The position numbers and the translations under genes are program-made. The notes under the pieces were generated by a model that saw only the letters and a list, made by a program, of their open reading frames with translations, was not told the origin of the DNA and made no database searches. From NCBI GenBank assembly GCA_014377015.1, contig JACMQL010000047.1, positions 17,105 to 81,104 on the forward strand: 64,000 nt of DNA, written 5' to 3'. The DNA comes from Actinomycetota bacterium (GTDB taxonomy: Bacteria > Actinomycetota > Actinomycetes > Nanopelagicales > Nanopelagicaceae). This document shows, in pieces, positions 38,781-49,104 of this stretch (positions are counted from its first letter, which is position 1; the number at the start of each line of letters is the position of its first letter).

Positions 38781-39947
38781 ATGGCGGAGGACATTGTGCA
38801 ACTGCTGCAAAGACTAATAGCTATTGATTCGGTTAATTCACATCTCGGCGGAAAAGCAAACGCCGAATTTGCTCTGCATGTATTCCTCGAAAGCTGGGCC
38901 AAGTCAGCAGGATTCATAACAACGCGCCTGCCGATTGGATCCCAATCTGAGGGTCCTAACTTCAACCTGCTGATCACTTACGAGGTTTCCGAACATGCGC
39001 CTTGGTTGTTGTTCGAATCGCATTCAGACACTGTCGGGATCGACGGAATGAAAATTGATCCATTCGCATCGCTGATTTCTGAGGGCAAACTTCATGGTCG
39101 CGGAGCCTGCGATACAAAAGGAAGCGGTGCCGCAATGTTGTGCGCGCTTGTCGAGTACACGGCCTTGCATTCGCATAGCCAAAACATCGCAGTCCTTTTT
39201 GTCACGGAAGAAGAGATTTCCAAATCAGGCGTGAATGCCTTTGTGACCAAACAACTACCTGGGCTTTCATGGGTACCGCGTGGTGTCATTGTGGGAGAAC
39301 CTACTAATTGCGAGCTCGTGGTGGCACACAACGGAGTGATTCGCTGGAAGGTTGCCGTTAAGGGATTGGCCGCACACTCCTCAAATCCCTCCTTAGGTAA
39401 GAGTGCAATTTCCAAGATGGCCAAACTTCTGCTGGTATTTGAGAAGCAATATTGTGAAAAACTGGACTTGGTGCATCCGCTTACAGGTCGCGCCGCATGC
39501 TCAGTGAATGTGATTTCTGGGGGAGATTCCGTAAATATTATTCCGGCGCACTGCGAGGTAACTATTGATCGTAGGGTGCTGCCAGGAGAGATCTCCTCGC
39601 AGATTATTCGTGACTACTCGAAAGTCATAAATGATATTGCCGCTCGAGATGGCGATATGGAAGTTGAAATTCAACTTGCTTTTATTGATCGCGCCTTGGA
39701 TCCACTTACAAATCGCGAATTGGCATCCAAGGTATCGGAAGTTCTGGACAGTCTAGGTTTCCATTCGGCTGAACGTGGCGTTGGATACGGGACCGACGCT
39801 TCTACATATTCCTATGCAAACATCCCTGCCATTGTTTTAGGACCCGGAAGCATCGAACAAGCTCACACGAGTGATGAATGGGTGGATATTTCGGAATTGC
39901 ATAAAGCTCAAGCCATCTACTTGGAGTTGATGAGAATGAAATTCTAG
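38781..39947 (+). CDS. M20-family metallopeptidase/deacylase (ArgE/DapE-like)
   Basis: FESHSDTVGIDG, GRGACDTKGSGAAMLCAL, TEEEISKSGVNAFV, VGYGTDASTY. Confidence 0.92.
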   Translation: MAEDIVQLLQRLIAIDSVNSHLGGKANAEFALHVFLESWAKSAGFITTRLPIGSQSEGPNFNLLITYEVSEHAPWLLFESHSDTVGIDGMKIDPFASLISEGKLHGRGACDTKGSGAAMLCALVEYTALHSHSQNIAVLFVTEEEISKSGVNAFVTKQLPGLSWVPRGVIVGEPTNCELVVAHNGVIRWKVAVKGLAAHSSNPSLGKSAISKMAKLLLVFEKQYCEKLDLVHPLTGRAACSVNVISGGDSVNIIPAHCEVTIDRRVLPGEISSQIIRDYSKVINDIAARDGDMEVEIQLAFIDRALDPLTNRELASKVSEVLDSLGFHSAERGVGYGTDASTYSYANIPAIVLGPGSIEQAHTSDEWVDISELHKAQAIYLELMRMKF

Positions 39948-40876
39948 TGCCAAGCACATTGAGCATCGGTATAGTCGGATTTGGCAGGATGGGGCAAGAG
40001 CACGCTCGCCATATTGAAGAGTCGACTGAAATGCGAGTTGCCGTGGTCGTCGAGCCAATGGAAGAGAATTTTGAACGTATCAGCCGATCATTCATTGATT
40101 CAGAAGTAAGACTTTTCACCGAACTAGCCGATGCGATCTCATTAGAACAAGTTGATGGATGGATCATCTCGTCGCCCACTTCCTCACATGTCCAAAGTGC
40201 GCGCATTTTGCTTGAAGCGGGCCAGCGAGTAATGCTGGAGAAGCCGATTGCCGAGTCGCTGGAAAACGCAAAACTCTTGCAAGACCTCGTTCGAGCGGAT
40301 TCAGCTAATTTAATGATGGGTCATATTCTGCTGTGGAGCCCAGAATTTCAGGAGTTGCGCAATAAGGTTCAGCCAAGGGGAGCCATCCGCGAAATCAAAA
40401 CTTTACGCCAGCGCTCTCAATCACACAGGATCGACTATCCCAACGAATCCTTGTTTTCGTTGCTTATGGTGCATGACCTTTATTGCATTCAAGCGCTGAC
40501 TTTAGGCAAAGAGCCCCTGAAATTTGTGGGACGCACCCGCAACCATCAAGCTGGCGGAATTGATTTCGCTAGCGCAGAGTTAGTTTGGGCCGATTCGACC
40601 GTAGCCACTGCGAAAGCAAACTACTTCTTAGCCAATGATCCGCCCGGTCTTATTGATGATGAAATTTCCGTACGTGGCGATGACTGGAGCGAGTTCGTTC
40701 ACTTCCGCGGCAATTTTGCGCAAGCCCTGCGCAACGAGCATGCGCATTTTGCAGAACTTCTCCGCGGGGAAGTGGCAGTTCCGATCGGAGCGCGCTACCA
40801 AGACGCACTGCAAATTCAGGGATGGGTGGATGCTTTGATATCGTCGGCTGCTGTTGGAAACTACGAAGGAGAGTGA
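39947..40876 (+). CDS. Gfo/Idh/MocA-family oxidoreductase
   Basis: LSIGIVGFGRMGQEHARHIEES, WIISSPTSSHVQSARILLEAGQRVMLEKPIAESLENAK; GTG start overlaps the preceding TAG. Confidence 0.93.
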   Translation: MPSTLSIGIVGFGRMGQEHARHIEESTEMRVAVVVEPMEENFERISRSFIDSEVRLFTELADAISLEQVDGWIISSPTSSHVQSARILLEAGQRVMLEKPIAESLENAKLLQDLVRADSANLMMGHILLWSPEFQELRNKVQPRGAIREIKTLRQRSQSHRIDYPNESLFSLLMVHDLYCIQALTLGKEPLKFVGRTRNHQAGGIDFASAELVWADSTVATAKANYFLANDPPGLIDDEISVRGDDWSEFVHFRGNFAQALRNEHAHFAELLRGEVAVPIGARYQDALQIQGWVDALISSAAVGNYEGE

Positions 40877-40877
40877 T

Positions 40878-42011
40878 GTGTTAACTGAGTCGAGTCGCCA
40901 GCAGGACTTCCCCAGCCTCGCTGGCCGCGTTTATCTCAACACTTCGGCAGAAGGAATTCCTCCTACCTCGGTTCTTGAATCGTTGGCGCAATACGGGCAA
41001 GACAAGTTGCTCGGCATGGACGGTCGTTTACTTCATGCCAAGCGCTACGAAGATGTAAAAGTTAAGACTGCGAAATTCTTTGGTCTTAGTGCATCCGATA
41101 TCGGACTTTGCTCGTGTTCCTCAGAGGCATACAACCTGGCATTTGCCGCTCTTAGGCTTAAAGAAGGCGACGAAGTTGTCATCAACGATCTAGATTTTCC
41201 CGCGGGAGCAACTCCTTGGTTGGTTCCTGGGTCTTCTGCAACTGTCAAAGTGTGGCGTAATCGCGATGGCGTACTGGATGCCAAAGATCTGGCTTCATTA
41301 CTAAGTCCTAATACTAAATTTGTAAATACCTCACTTGTGAGTTTCTACAATGGATTTCGAATTGATCTGGACGAGGTTTCGCAGACTGTCAGAGCGAACT
41401 CACCCGCCATGCTTGGCGTGGATGTGACGCAAGCACTTGGACGCCACGAACTAAACCTTCAGGGAGCGGATCTGATCGTGAGTTCTACCCATAAGTGGTT
41501 GCTTGCATCGCATGGCGGGGGTCTTGTCGGAGTCAATCCTGAGCGAGCAGACGAGTGGACAGTACCGGTAGGCGGTTGGCTCAATCTGGAGAACGCCTTC
41601 GATGAATCTCGCTTCGCTGGTGTGCAGCCCAAGAAAGGGGCGGCAAGTTTCTCAGTAGGTATGCCGAATTATTCCGTCATTTACGCAATTGATGCTGCTC
41701 TCGATTACATCGACAGCATTGGAGTTGCCGAAATAGATGCGAGCACGCAGGAACTTGTCATGCTTTGCCGTGAAGGTGTTGCTGCACTGCCTGTTGAACT
41801 TCTCGGACCTCGCCATCCAAAAAATTCCTCAGCAATTATCGCGTTTAGGCACCCTGATTTCGAATTGATTAATGAAGCCTTGCACGATGAGGCAATCCAC
41901 GTGATGGCCCACGCTGGTCGCATCCGAGTTTCGATTCATGGATATAACACCAGGGCTGATATTGAACGATTTCTTTATTGCTTGGAGAATGCGTTGCAGA
42001 TAGCAAATTAG
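40878..42011 (+). CDS. Class V aminotransferase-family PLP enzyme
   Basis: GRVYLNTSAEGIPPTSVLESL...LMVSSTHKW-type Lys motif DLIVSSTHKWLLASHGGG; start set at GTG 40878 behind GAAGGAG. Confidence 0.88.
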   Translation: MLTESSRQQDFPSLAGRVYLNTSAEGIPPTSVLESLAQYGQDKLLGMDGRLLHAKRYEDVKVKTAKFFGLSASDIGLCSCSSEAYNLAFAALRLKEGDEVVINDLDFPAGATPWLVPGSSATVKVWRNRDGVLDAKDLASLLSPNTKFVNTSLVSFYNGFRIDLDEVSQTVRANSPAMLGVDVTQALGRHELNLQGADLIVSSTHKWLLASHGGGLVGVNPERADEWTVPVGGWLNLENAFDESRFAGVQPKKGAASFSVGMPNYSVIYAIDAALDYIDSIGVAEIDASTQELVMLCREGVAALPVELLGPRHPKNSSAIIAFRHPDFELINEALHDEAIHVMAHAGRIRVSIHGYNTRADIERFLYCLENALQIAN

Positions 42012-42031
42012 ATGGCTGGTAGGGTGAAGAG

Positions 42032-42916
42032 ATGAGCGGTCAGAGCGCAGGGCAAAGATTTAGAGAAGCGGTCGCAACTGAGTCGCCCTTGCAGATTATT
42101 GGAACCATCAATGCCAACCACGCATTAGCGGCCAAAGAGATTGGCTACAAGGCGATCTATCTCTCAGGAGGTGGAGTTGCGGCAGGTTCTCTCGGAGTGC
42201 CAGATTTGGGAATCACGAATCTGGCCGATGTCTTGATTGATGTTCGACGCATAACTGACATTTGCGATGTTCCGTTGCTAGTTGATGCCGATACCGGATT
42301 TGGCCCGTCTGCTTTCAATATTGCTCGAACTATAAGGGATATTGTTAAAGCCGGTGCGGGAGCCTTGCATATCGAGGATCAAGCTGGCGCAAAGCGATGC
42401 GGACATCGTCCAAACAAGGAAATAGTCAGCAAGAGTGAAATGGTGGATCGAATAAGGGCCGCAGTAGACGCGCGCACCGATGATTCCTTCGTGATTATGG
42501 CCAGAACGGATGCCGTAGCCAGCGAAGGCGTTGAATCGGCGTTAGATCGTGTCGGGGCATACGTTGAGGCAGGCGCGGACATGATTTTTCCAGAAGCTAT
42601 TACAGATCTTGAAACCTACTCAAAATTTACTGCTGATGCGGGAGTTCCAGTTCTGGCCAATATCACGGAATTTGGCTTGACCCCCATGTTCACTGTTGAA
42701 GAATTGCGGGCAGTCGGTGTCGCCATGGTTCTTTATCCGCTCTCCGGCTTCCGTGCAATGAATAAGGCGGCAGAAAGTGTCTTTAATGCAATTCGTCGCG
42801 AGGGTACTCAGCGGGGAGTGCTCGATCAGATGCAAACTCGAGAAGAACTTTATGCGCGAATTAATTATTATGAATACGAGCATGTGCTCGATGACTATCA
42901 GAATCCGGAAAGGTAA
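42032..42916 (+). CDS. prpB: Methylisocitrate lyase
   Basis: [65 protein letters not shown]. Confidence 0.95.
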   Translation: MSGQSAGQRFREAVATESPLQIIGTINANHALAAKEIGYKAIYLSGGGVAAGSLGVPDLGITNLADVLIDVRRITDICDVPLLVDADTGFGPSAFNIARTIRDIVKAGAGALHIEDQAGAKRCGHRPNKEIVSKSEMVDRIRAAVDARTDDSFVIMARTDAVASEGVESALDRVGAYVEAGADMIFPEAITDLETYSKFTADAGVPVLANITEFGLTPMFTVEELRAVGVAMVLYPLSGFRAMNKAAESVFNAIRREGTQRGVLDQMQTREELYARINYYEYEHVLDDYQNPER

Positions 42917-42923
42917 AGCCTAA

Positions 42924-44072
42924 GTGAGTGAATTTAGGGCCAAGAAATCAGTTGCACTTTCTGGAGTAGTGGCAGGCAACACGTCCCTTTGCTCGGTTGG
43001 TCGAAGCGGGAACGATCTTCATTATCGAGGTTATGACATTAAGGACCTTGCTGAAGAGTGCGAATTCGAAGAAGTTGCGTACTTACTGATTCACGGAAAG
43101 TTGCCCACCTTCGCAGAACTGCAGTCCTACAAGAACAAACTTGGGTCAATGCGAGGAATACCTGATGAGGTGAAGGTTGTACTCGAAGCGCTTCCAAAAG
43201 ATGCAAACCCAATGGATGTCCTGCGAACTGCGATATCCGCCTTAGGTTGCATACAACAGGAGCCACTTGCCCATCGACCAGAGGACGCGCAAGAGATTGC
43301 AGATCGTCTCTTAGCCTCGAGTGCTTCCATGCTCATGTATTGGTATCACTTCAGTTTGTTCGGCACTCGGATTTCGGTAGAAACTGATGAAGAATCTATA
43401 GGTGGACATTTTCTCCACTTATTGCACGGAGAAAGACCGCCTGCTTCCTGGGTGAAAGCTATGCACGTGGCACTAATTCTGTATGCAGAGCATGAGTTCA
43501 ATGCTTCGACGTTCACATGTCGCGTTATCGCAGGCACGGGATCAGATTTCTATTCAGCCATTACAGGGGGGATTGGCGCACTTCGCGGTCCAAAGCACGG
43601 CGGAGCCAATGAAGTCGCCCTCGAAATTCAAGAACGATACGCAAACTCAGAAGTTGCCGCAGTTGACATCTATGATCGAATCACACGCAAAGAGGTAATC
43701 ATAGGATTCGGTCATCCCGTATATACGGTCTCCGATCCGCGAAATGACATTATCAAGGGAGTTGCGCTCAATTTGTCGGTGGAATCCGAGTCAGTGCAAC
43801 TATTCGATATTGCCGACAGAATTGCCGAAGTAATGTGGGATGCGAAGAAGATGTTTCCTAACTTGGACTGGTTTTCAGCGGTTGCCCTCAATGTAATGAA
43901 AATACCAACCACATTCTTCACCCCCATTTTTGTGATGGCACGTCTTTCAGGTTGGTCTGCTCACATTATTGAGCAACGCATCGATAACAAGATCATTCGG
44001 CCCAGCGCCAACTACGAAGGTCCAGAGAATCTGACGTTTGTTTCTATTCTCGATCGAGAGGCGACTTCCTGA
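42924..44072 (+). CDS. prpC: 2-methylcitrate synthase / citrate synthase family
   Basis: [13 protein letters not shown]...[44 protein letters not shown]...[13 protein letters not shown]. Confidence 0.93.
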   Translation: MSEFRAKKSVALSGVVAGNTSLCSVGRSGNDLHYRGYDIKDLAEECEFEEVAYLLIHGKLPTFAELQSYKNKLGSMRGIPDEVKVVLEALPKDANPMDVLRTAISALGCIQQEPLAHRPEDAQEIADRLLASSASMLMYWYHFSLFGTRISVETDEESIGGHFLHLLHGERPPASWVKAMHVALILYAEHEFNASTFTCRVIAGTGSDFYSAITGGIGALRGPKHGGANEVALEIQERYANSEVAAVDIYDRITRKEVIIGFGHPVYTVSDPRNDIIKGVALNLSVESESVQLFDIADRIAEVMWDAKKMFPNLDWFSAVALNVMKIPTTFFTPIFVMARLSGWSAHIIEQRIDNKIIRPSANYEGPENLTFVSILDREATS

Positions 44073-45529
44073 TGTCAATTCAAGTAGATCGAGTACCTCA
44101 AGATTTTGATCAAGTGATGATTGACATTGTTGATTACGTTGAGAATTATAAAATTATCTCGGATGTTGCTTACGAGACTGCTTGGAATTGCTTGCTTGAT
44201 ACCATCGGATGCGGGCTGGAAGCTCTGGAATACGCGGCGTGCACCAAATTACTCGGACCTGTCGTGCCTGGCACCTCCGTTCCGCATGGGACACGGGTTC
44301 CCGGCACCAGTTACGTCTTGGACCCCGTTCAAGGGGCATTCAATATTGGTGCCACGATTCGCTGGCTCGATTTTAATGACACGTGGTTAGCTGCTGAATG
44401 GGGACACCCTTCTGACAACCTTGGCGCAATTCTGGCAGTAGCCGATTGGCTCTCCCAAAATGCGATCGCGGAAGGGAGGCAACCCCTGACGATGCGTGAT
44501 GTTTTGACGGCCATGATTAAGGCGCATGAAATACAAGGTTGCATCGCACTTGAAAATTCGTTCAATCGTGTTGGGTTGGACCACGTGGTGCTGGTAAAAG
44601 TAGCCTCAGTAGCTGTCGTTTCACAGATGCTTGGACTCACTAGAGAACAGTCGCTTAATGCTTTATCTCTCGCGTGGGTTGATGGTCAAGCCTTGCGAAC
44701 GTATCGTCATTTCCCCAATGCTGGATCTCGGAAATCATGGGCAGCAGGTGATGCAACCTCCCGTGGCGTGCGCCTCGCACTCATGGCCAAAGCCGGTGAG
44801 ATGGGTTATCCCTCAGCGCTAACTGCCAAAACGTGGGGATTTTACGATGTGCTCTTTAAGGGCCAGCCATTCACTTTCCAACGTTCATACGGATCCTACG
44901 TTATGGAAAATATCCTCTTCAAGATTTCTTTCCCTGCTGAGTTTCATTCGCAGACTGCTGTCGAGGCGGCCATGACATTACGAGATCAGATGGTCTCCTT
45001 AGGAAAAACCGATGCTGATATTGCGTCCATAGTTATCCGAACGCACGAAGCCTGCATTCGGATAATAGATAAACACGGCCCCTTGAATAATCCGGCGGAT
45101 CGCGACCATTGCATCCAATACATGGTTGCAGTCCCGCTAATCTTTGGACGTTTGATTGCTTCGGACTACGAAGATGCAATCGCATCAGACCGAAGAATTG
45201 ATGCTTTGCGTGAGAAAATTTCCTGCGTAGAGGATCCTCAATACACACTTGACTATCACGATCCGTCTAAGCGAAGTATTCCGAATGCGTTATCAATTGT
45301 TTTCACAGATGGCTCTTGTCTTGCGGAAGTTGCGGTTGAATACCCAATTGGGCATGCTAATCGTCGCGTTGAAGGTATTCCGCTCTTGATTGAAAAATTC
45401 AAGAAGAACCTCAGTCGTCAGTTTTCTACTCAACGGCAAAACGAAATTTTGTCTATAACTTCGGATCGTAATGAATTTGAGGCAACCAGTGTGAACGATT
45501 TTATGGAACTCTTTGTCAAGGAAAGTTAA
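44072..45529 (+). CDS. prpD: 2-methylcitrate dehydratase (MmgE/PrpD family)
   Basis: AWNCLLDTIGCGLEALEYAACTKLLGPVVPGT...RWLDFNDTWLAAEWGHPSDNLGAILAVADW...HSQTAVEAAM. Confidence 0.95.
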   Translation: MSIQVDRVPQDFDQVMIDIVDYVENYKIISDVAYETAWNCLLDTIGCGLEALEYAACTKLLGPVVPGTSVPHGTRVPGTSYVLDPVQGAFNIGATIRWLDFNDTWLAAEWGHPSDNLGAILAVADWLSQNAIAEGRQPLTMRDVLTAMIKAHEIQGCIALENSFNRVGLDHVVLVKVASVAVVSQMLGLTREQSLNALSLAWVDGQALRTYRHFPNAGSRKSWAAGDATSRGVRLALMAKAGEMGYPSALTAKTWGFYDVLFKGQPFTFQRSYGSYVMENILFKISFPAEFHSQTAVEAAMTLRDQMVSLGKTDADIASIVIRTHEACIRIIDKHGPLNNPADRDHCIQYMVAVPLIFGRLIASDYEDAIASDRRIDALREKISCVEDPQYTLDYHDPSKRSIPNALSIVFTDGSCLAEVAVEYPIGHANRRVEGIPLLIEKFKKNLSRQFSTQRQNEILSITSDRNEFEATSVNDFMELFVKES

Positions 45530-45549
45530 TCCCAAAAAATGAAAAGGAA

Positions 45550-46992
45550 TTAATCTTTGACCCGTTCGAGTGCGCGAAGGGCTGCCTGAACGGCTTGTTG
45601 TTCGGAATCGGGATGCCAGAGAGCTGGTTGGCAGTACACCTGCGGCAACAAGTCCGGTAAAGCGTAAGTATTCGGCCACTTCCAACCGCCTTCAGGGAAG
45701 TCTTCTTTTCGTGGCAAATACATAATTGTTCCGTTGGTGTACCCCAGAACAAAAGTATTCTCCCAAGGGGAATTGGCTTTTATCTGTTCTCCAGTTTGAT
45801 AAAAGGCCTCAACGCCTAGCCCCACCAAAACGATGTCGCCGATGCGCAGGGCCTGCGCCATGAAATCACAGGTTGGGTCCTTCTCCTTCGTCCGCTCCAA
45901 CACGCTGAGAGTCCATGCATGGATAGTCCGCGCAGCACGAATCTCCCAACTAAGGGCACCCCGATCCTCTCGGTCCTTAATTTCGATACGCCATTTTTCA
46001 ACTTCTGCGGAAATAACTTCTTTAGAAGGCAAGGGGGAAAAGCGGAAGGGGACGACTTCTTCGCTGCCTTTTAAAGTGATATCCAGATGGTCAGTAACTA
46101 GGGTCCAAGGCTTGAAAAGAATATTTGGCACCCCATTGAGTGTGACTCTTTCATTTTGACGACGATGCGTGTTCAACCCAAGAGCGACTTTTACAACTTC
46201 CGCGCCAAGGGCCGTACCGACCTGGTAGACAGATTCCGTGCAATCTTTCTCGTACCCGATCCCAACTTTAGGATTGATGTTGCCTCCGCACCCTTGGAGA
46301 AACAGGGCAACGCCGCCAATTTTCTCTTCAATTATGCGCTTGGCTGGCCCGGGAAAATCCGCCGAGAGTGTCGGCGAAGCTGCGCCATTGACTACCGGAT
46401 GGCAGGAGTATCGAAATAGCGTGGCAATCGCCTTTCCAGATAAGTCATCGACTCGGATGACCCCTACGCTGCTATCTACTTCATGGCCCGGGACTTCTCC
46501 GAGAATGTCCTGACTGCCGTTCCATTCACGACGATACACATTAAGGTCAGCATCGCCCCATGCACTTGCGATGCGGGCATCTTGAATTGAGTCGTGAGCA
46601 GTCCGCGTACATTGCGCGATCTTCTCCAATAGAAAATCGTAATATTTCTTTTGTGCCTCGTAGTCTTCCGCCATAACTGCATTGCCATTATTGCGCGGAA
46701 GGGTTGGAGAACTGTGATTATGGCTGTAATTAAAAAGTACATGTGCTCGAGGTATGTTAAGAATTCCGGCAACCAATTCTCGTATTTCCGTTGCTTCTTC
46801 AGGAACAGCATTTCCGATATCACATGCTATGACGGCGACGCATTCGCCTTTTGATCGCAATACAAGCACACCTAATTCCATATCATCGTCAATCGCGGTA
46901 ATCGGCCCAGCAAAAAGTCTAAACCCGCCTTTCTTCAATCCGAGCGGCGGATTTATAGTGACTGACGCTGCACCTGCCTGCAAACCTGCCAT
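45550..46992 (-). CDS. Neutral/alkaline non-lysosomal ceramidase N-domain-like hydrolase
   Basis: MAGLQAGAASVTINPPLGLKKGGFRLFAGPITAIDDDMELGVLVLRSKGECVAVIACDIG...VLFNYSHNHSSPTLPRNNG...YSCHPVVNGAASPTLSADFPG; start moved to ATG 46992. Confidence 0.82.
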   Translation of the reverse strand: MAGLQAGAASVTINPPLGLKKGGFRLFAGPITAIDDDMELGVLVLRSKGECVAVIACDIGNAVPEEATEIRELVAGILNIPRAHVLFNYSHNHSSPTLPRNNGNAVMAEDYEAQKKYYDFLLEKIAQCTRTAHDSIQDARIASAWGDADLNVYRREWNGSQDILGEVPGHEVDSSVGVIRVDDLSGKAIATLFRYSCHPVVNGAASPTLSADFPGPAKRIIEEKIGGVALFLQGCGGNINPKVGIGYEKDCTESVYQVGTALGAEVVKVALGLNTHRRQNERVTLNGVPNILFKPWTLVTDHLDITLKGSEEVVPFRFSPLPSKEVISAEVEKWRIEIKDREDRGALSWEIRAARTIHAWTLSVLERTKEKDPTCDFMAQALRIGDIVLVGLGVEAFYQTGEQIKANSPWENTFVLGYTNGTIMYLPRKEDFPEGGWKWPNTYALPDLLPQVYCQPALWHPDSEQQAVQAALRALERVKD

Positions 46993-47016
46993 GGCGATCT
47001 CTCCAATTTTCGACAC

Positions 47017-47065
47017 CTAGTGCATGCAAATTAGTAACGAGAATGCATTAAGTCAACAGTTTTTT
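47017..47065 (-). promoter_or_regulatory. Putative sigma70-type promoter for the ceramidase-like gene
   Basis: On the minus strand TTGACT-17 bp-TAATTT; ATGCA/TGCAT arms overlap the core promoter. Confidence 0.45.
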
Positions 47066-47127
47066 ATCGTAGGAATAAACTGGAATTTCCTGGAAAAATA
47101 GAAGCAGTGCGCTGGAAAAACTGGCAA

Positions 47128-47802
47128 TTACAAAAATAATACGAAAGCCGCTACCGGAAAGAGGGCGATGACCCATAAATACTGCGCCATGCCGTGAAGT
47201 AGAGCGATTGCACTTACCGAACCGAAACGACCGTGATTGAAAGTGGACATTACTGTGGTCATGACGGGGTACATGGCTAGCGCCCCTGAAAGGTTTGGTC
47301 CTAAATCGGCTGCAAAATGTGTGATTATGAAAATTAAAGCCAGTGCGGAAGCGATGCGCAGCAAAATTTCCCACCAAGGAGAGGCATGGGAGATGAAGCT
47401 TCGATCGTAAGTGGGATAAGTCTTAAGAACGATGAGCCACACAACCGTCCAGAGACTCAAGCCAACCCAAACGTGCGTAATGAATGGGCTGAGCGACAAT
47501 ATTGAAATCAAATATGCAGAAGTCGCACCAAGAATAGAGATTGGCCAAGCGAATTTGCTTGCCAGGCGTGAATACGTGAATATGAAGAGGAGTATGCCGA
47601 TTTGGCCCGCATAATTTGCCACAATCGCATCGCGAAAGAATGGTTTTCCTTCCTGCAGATATATAACGATCAAGATTGGCGTGAGAATAAAGGGAATGGA
47701 AACGAAGACTCCGCCGATTCGAGCTCCGTATTTCTTCTGAAGGAAGGAAGTGATCACGATAAATGTAGGAGCCAGGAAAAGTTTTATCGCGAGAATCAGC
47801 AT
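47128..47802 (-). CDS. Integral membrane protein of unknown function
   Basis: Several hydrophobic segments; no confidently recognised family. Confidence 0.65.
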   Translation of the reverse strand: MLILAIKLFLAPTFIVITSFLQKKYGARIGGVFVSIPFILTPILIVIYLQEGKPFFRDAIVANYAGQIGILLFIFTYSRLASKFAWPISILGATSAYLISILSLSPFITHVWVGLSLWTVVWLIVLKTYPTYDRSFISHASPWWEILLRIASALALIFIITHFAADLGPNLSGALAMYPVMTTVMSTFNHGRFGSVSAIALLHGMAQYLWVIALFPVAAFVLFL

Positions 47803-47847
47803 GGTGGACAGAATTTAGCGAATGTATGACGTTTTAAGGGGATGGTG

Positions 47848-47921
47848 TGGGGCGGGTCGGGCTCGAACCGACGACGACGGAATTATGAGTTCCGGGCTCT
47901 AACCAACTGAGCTACCGCCCC
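47848..47921 (-). tRNA. tRNA-Met (anticodon CAT; Ile2-type not excluded), CCA not encoded
   Basis: Minus strand: GGGGCGG-TA-GCTC..GAGC-C-CGGAA-CTCATAA-TTCCG-TCGTC-GTCGG-TTCGAGC-CCGAC-CCGCCCC-A. Confidence 0.92.
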
Positions 47922-47956
47922 TGCGAGGAGAGTTTATGACATTTTCGGAGACCATC

Positions 47957-49093
47957 TCACCAGGCCAGGATTCCGTGCGGATCGTGTATCTCTTGCTGAG
48001 ATATCCATTGACGGTTAAGTAATTCATTAAAGCCTGGCCCCTGTGGCAAGGGCAACATTCTTCCATCAGCGTCAATAACTGGCGCAATCAGGCTATCTGA
48101 ATATGGATCTACGCCCGTCCACGGGACTCCCCATTCAATTGGCAGATCCGTGTGCCCTAGCGCGCTGAGAACTTGGCTATGCACGTGCGCAAACATGTGG
48201 GGGGAAAGTTGCTTTCCCTCAGACGCAAGTTGATTAATTGGATCGCGCATCTCAGTGATTCCGCCCATGCAGGTTAAGTCAAATCGGATAACGTCAGATG
48301 CGGCGCTACTTATCAACGCTTGAGGAAAGTAACTTCCACCTTGTTCATCACCCATCGCAATAGGAATATTTGTTAATGACTTCAATTTTACCAACTCTGT
48401 TATCTCGCCAGGAGCAAACACATCTTCAAGCCAACTCAGATTGAGGTTTTCTACCAAAGCGAGAAACTCAAGTGCATCCTCTGATTTGCTAAACCTCCAT
48501 GCCGCATCGCACCCTACCCATGCATCAGGTGCCAGTTTGCGAATGCGTGCTAATTTTTCCGCAGTGACTTCTGGGGTAATGCTATAGGGAAGTTTAAATC
48601 GCTTCCAATTCGCCGCAAGAAGTAAACGAATTTGTTCATCCAGATCTTGAATAGTAATTTCACTTGGTGGATAACCCACGATGGCGGTGGCTGGCATTGG
48701 CTTACAGTTGCCGCCAAGAAGCTCAGAAATAGATTTATCTTCAGATTTAGCAGCAAGATCCCATATTGCTAAATCCACGAGAGATAAAGAACGTAATCCG
48801 ACCCCATTGGAGTGTGTACTTAAGTTACTCCTCTTTGTTTGCCAATACGTTTCTTCTCGAGCGTCGAGTTGAGTTCCAACGTATTTGTTAGCGATCGACT
48901 TCTCTATTTGCTCGAGTATGGCACCATCACGTGTCAAGCCAAATGACTGCCCCTTCATGCCATCGTTACATGAAACTTGCACTACGGCATATTCGCGATG
49001 AGTCATTTTCCACGCACCAAAATCAATTGGCTTCGGAAGGATTGCTCTTACTAGCGCAACTTCAACAGACTTAACAGTCTTCGATCGTGACAC
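47957..49093 (-). CDS. Enolase-superfamily (mandelate racemase/muconate lactonizing-type) enzyme
   Basis: LRSLSLVDLAIWDLAAKSEDKSISELLGG, WVGCDAAWRFSKSEDALEFL, WLEDVFAPGE, PIAMGDEQGG, DVIRFDLTCMGGITE, SPHMFAHVHSQ. Confidence 0.87.
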   Translation of the reverse strand: MSRSKTVKSVEVALVRAILPKPIDFGAWKMTHREYAVVQVSCNDGMKGQSFGLTRDGAILEQIEKSIANKYVGTQLDAREETYWQTKRSNLSTHSNGVGLRSLSLVDLAIWDLAAKSEDKSISELLGGNCKPMPATAIVGYPPSEITIQDLDEQIRLLLAANWKRFKLPYSITPEVTAEKLARIRKLAPDAWVGCDAAWRFSKSEDALEFLALVENLNLSWLEDVFAPGEITELVKLKSLTNIPIAMGDEQGGSYFPQALISSAASDVIRFDLTCMGGITEMRDPINQLASEGKQLSPHMFAHVHSQVLSALGHTDLPIEWGVPWTGVDPYSDSLIAPVIDADGRMLPLPQGPGFNELLNRQWISQQEIHDPHGILAW

Positions 49094-49104
49094 GAATTAC
49101 TCCC

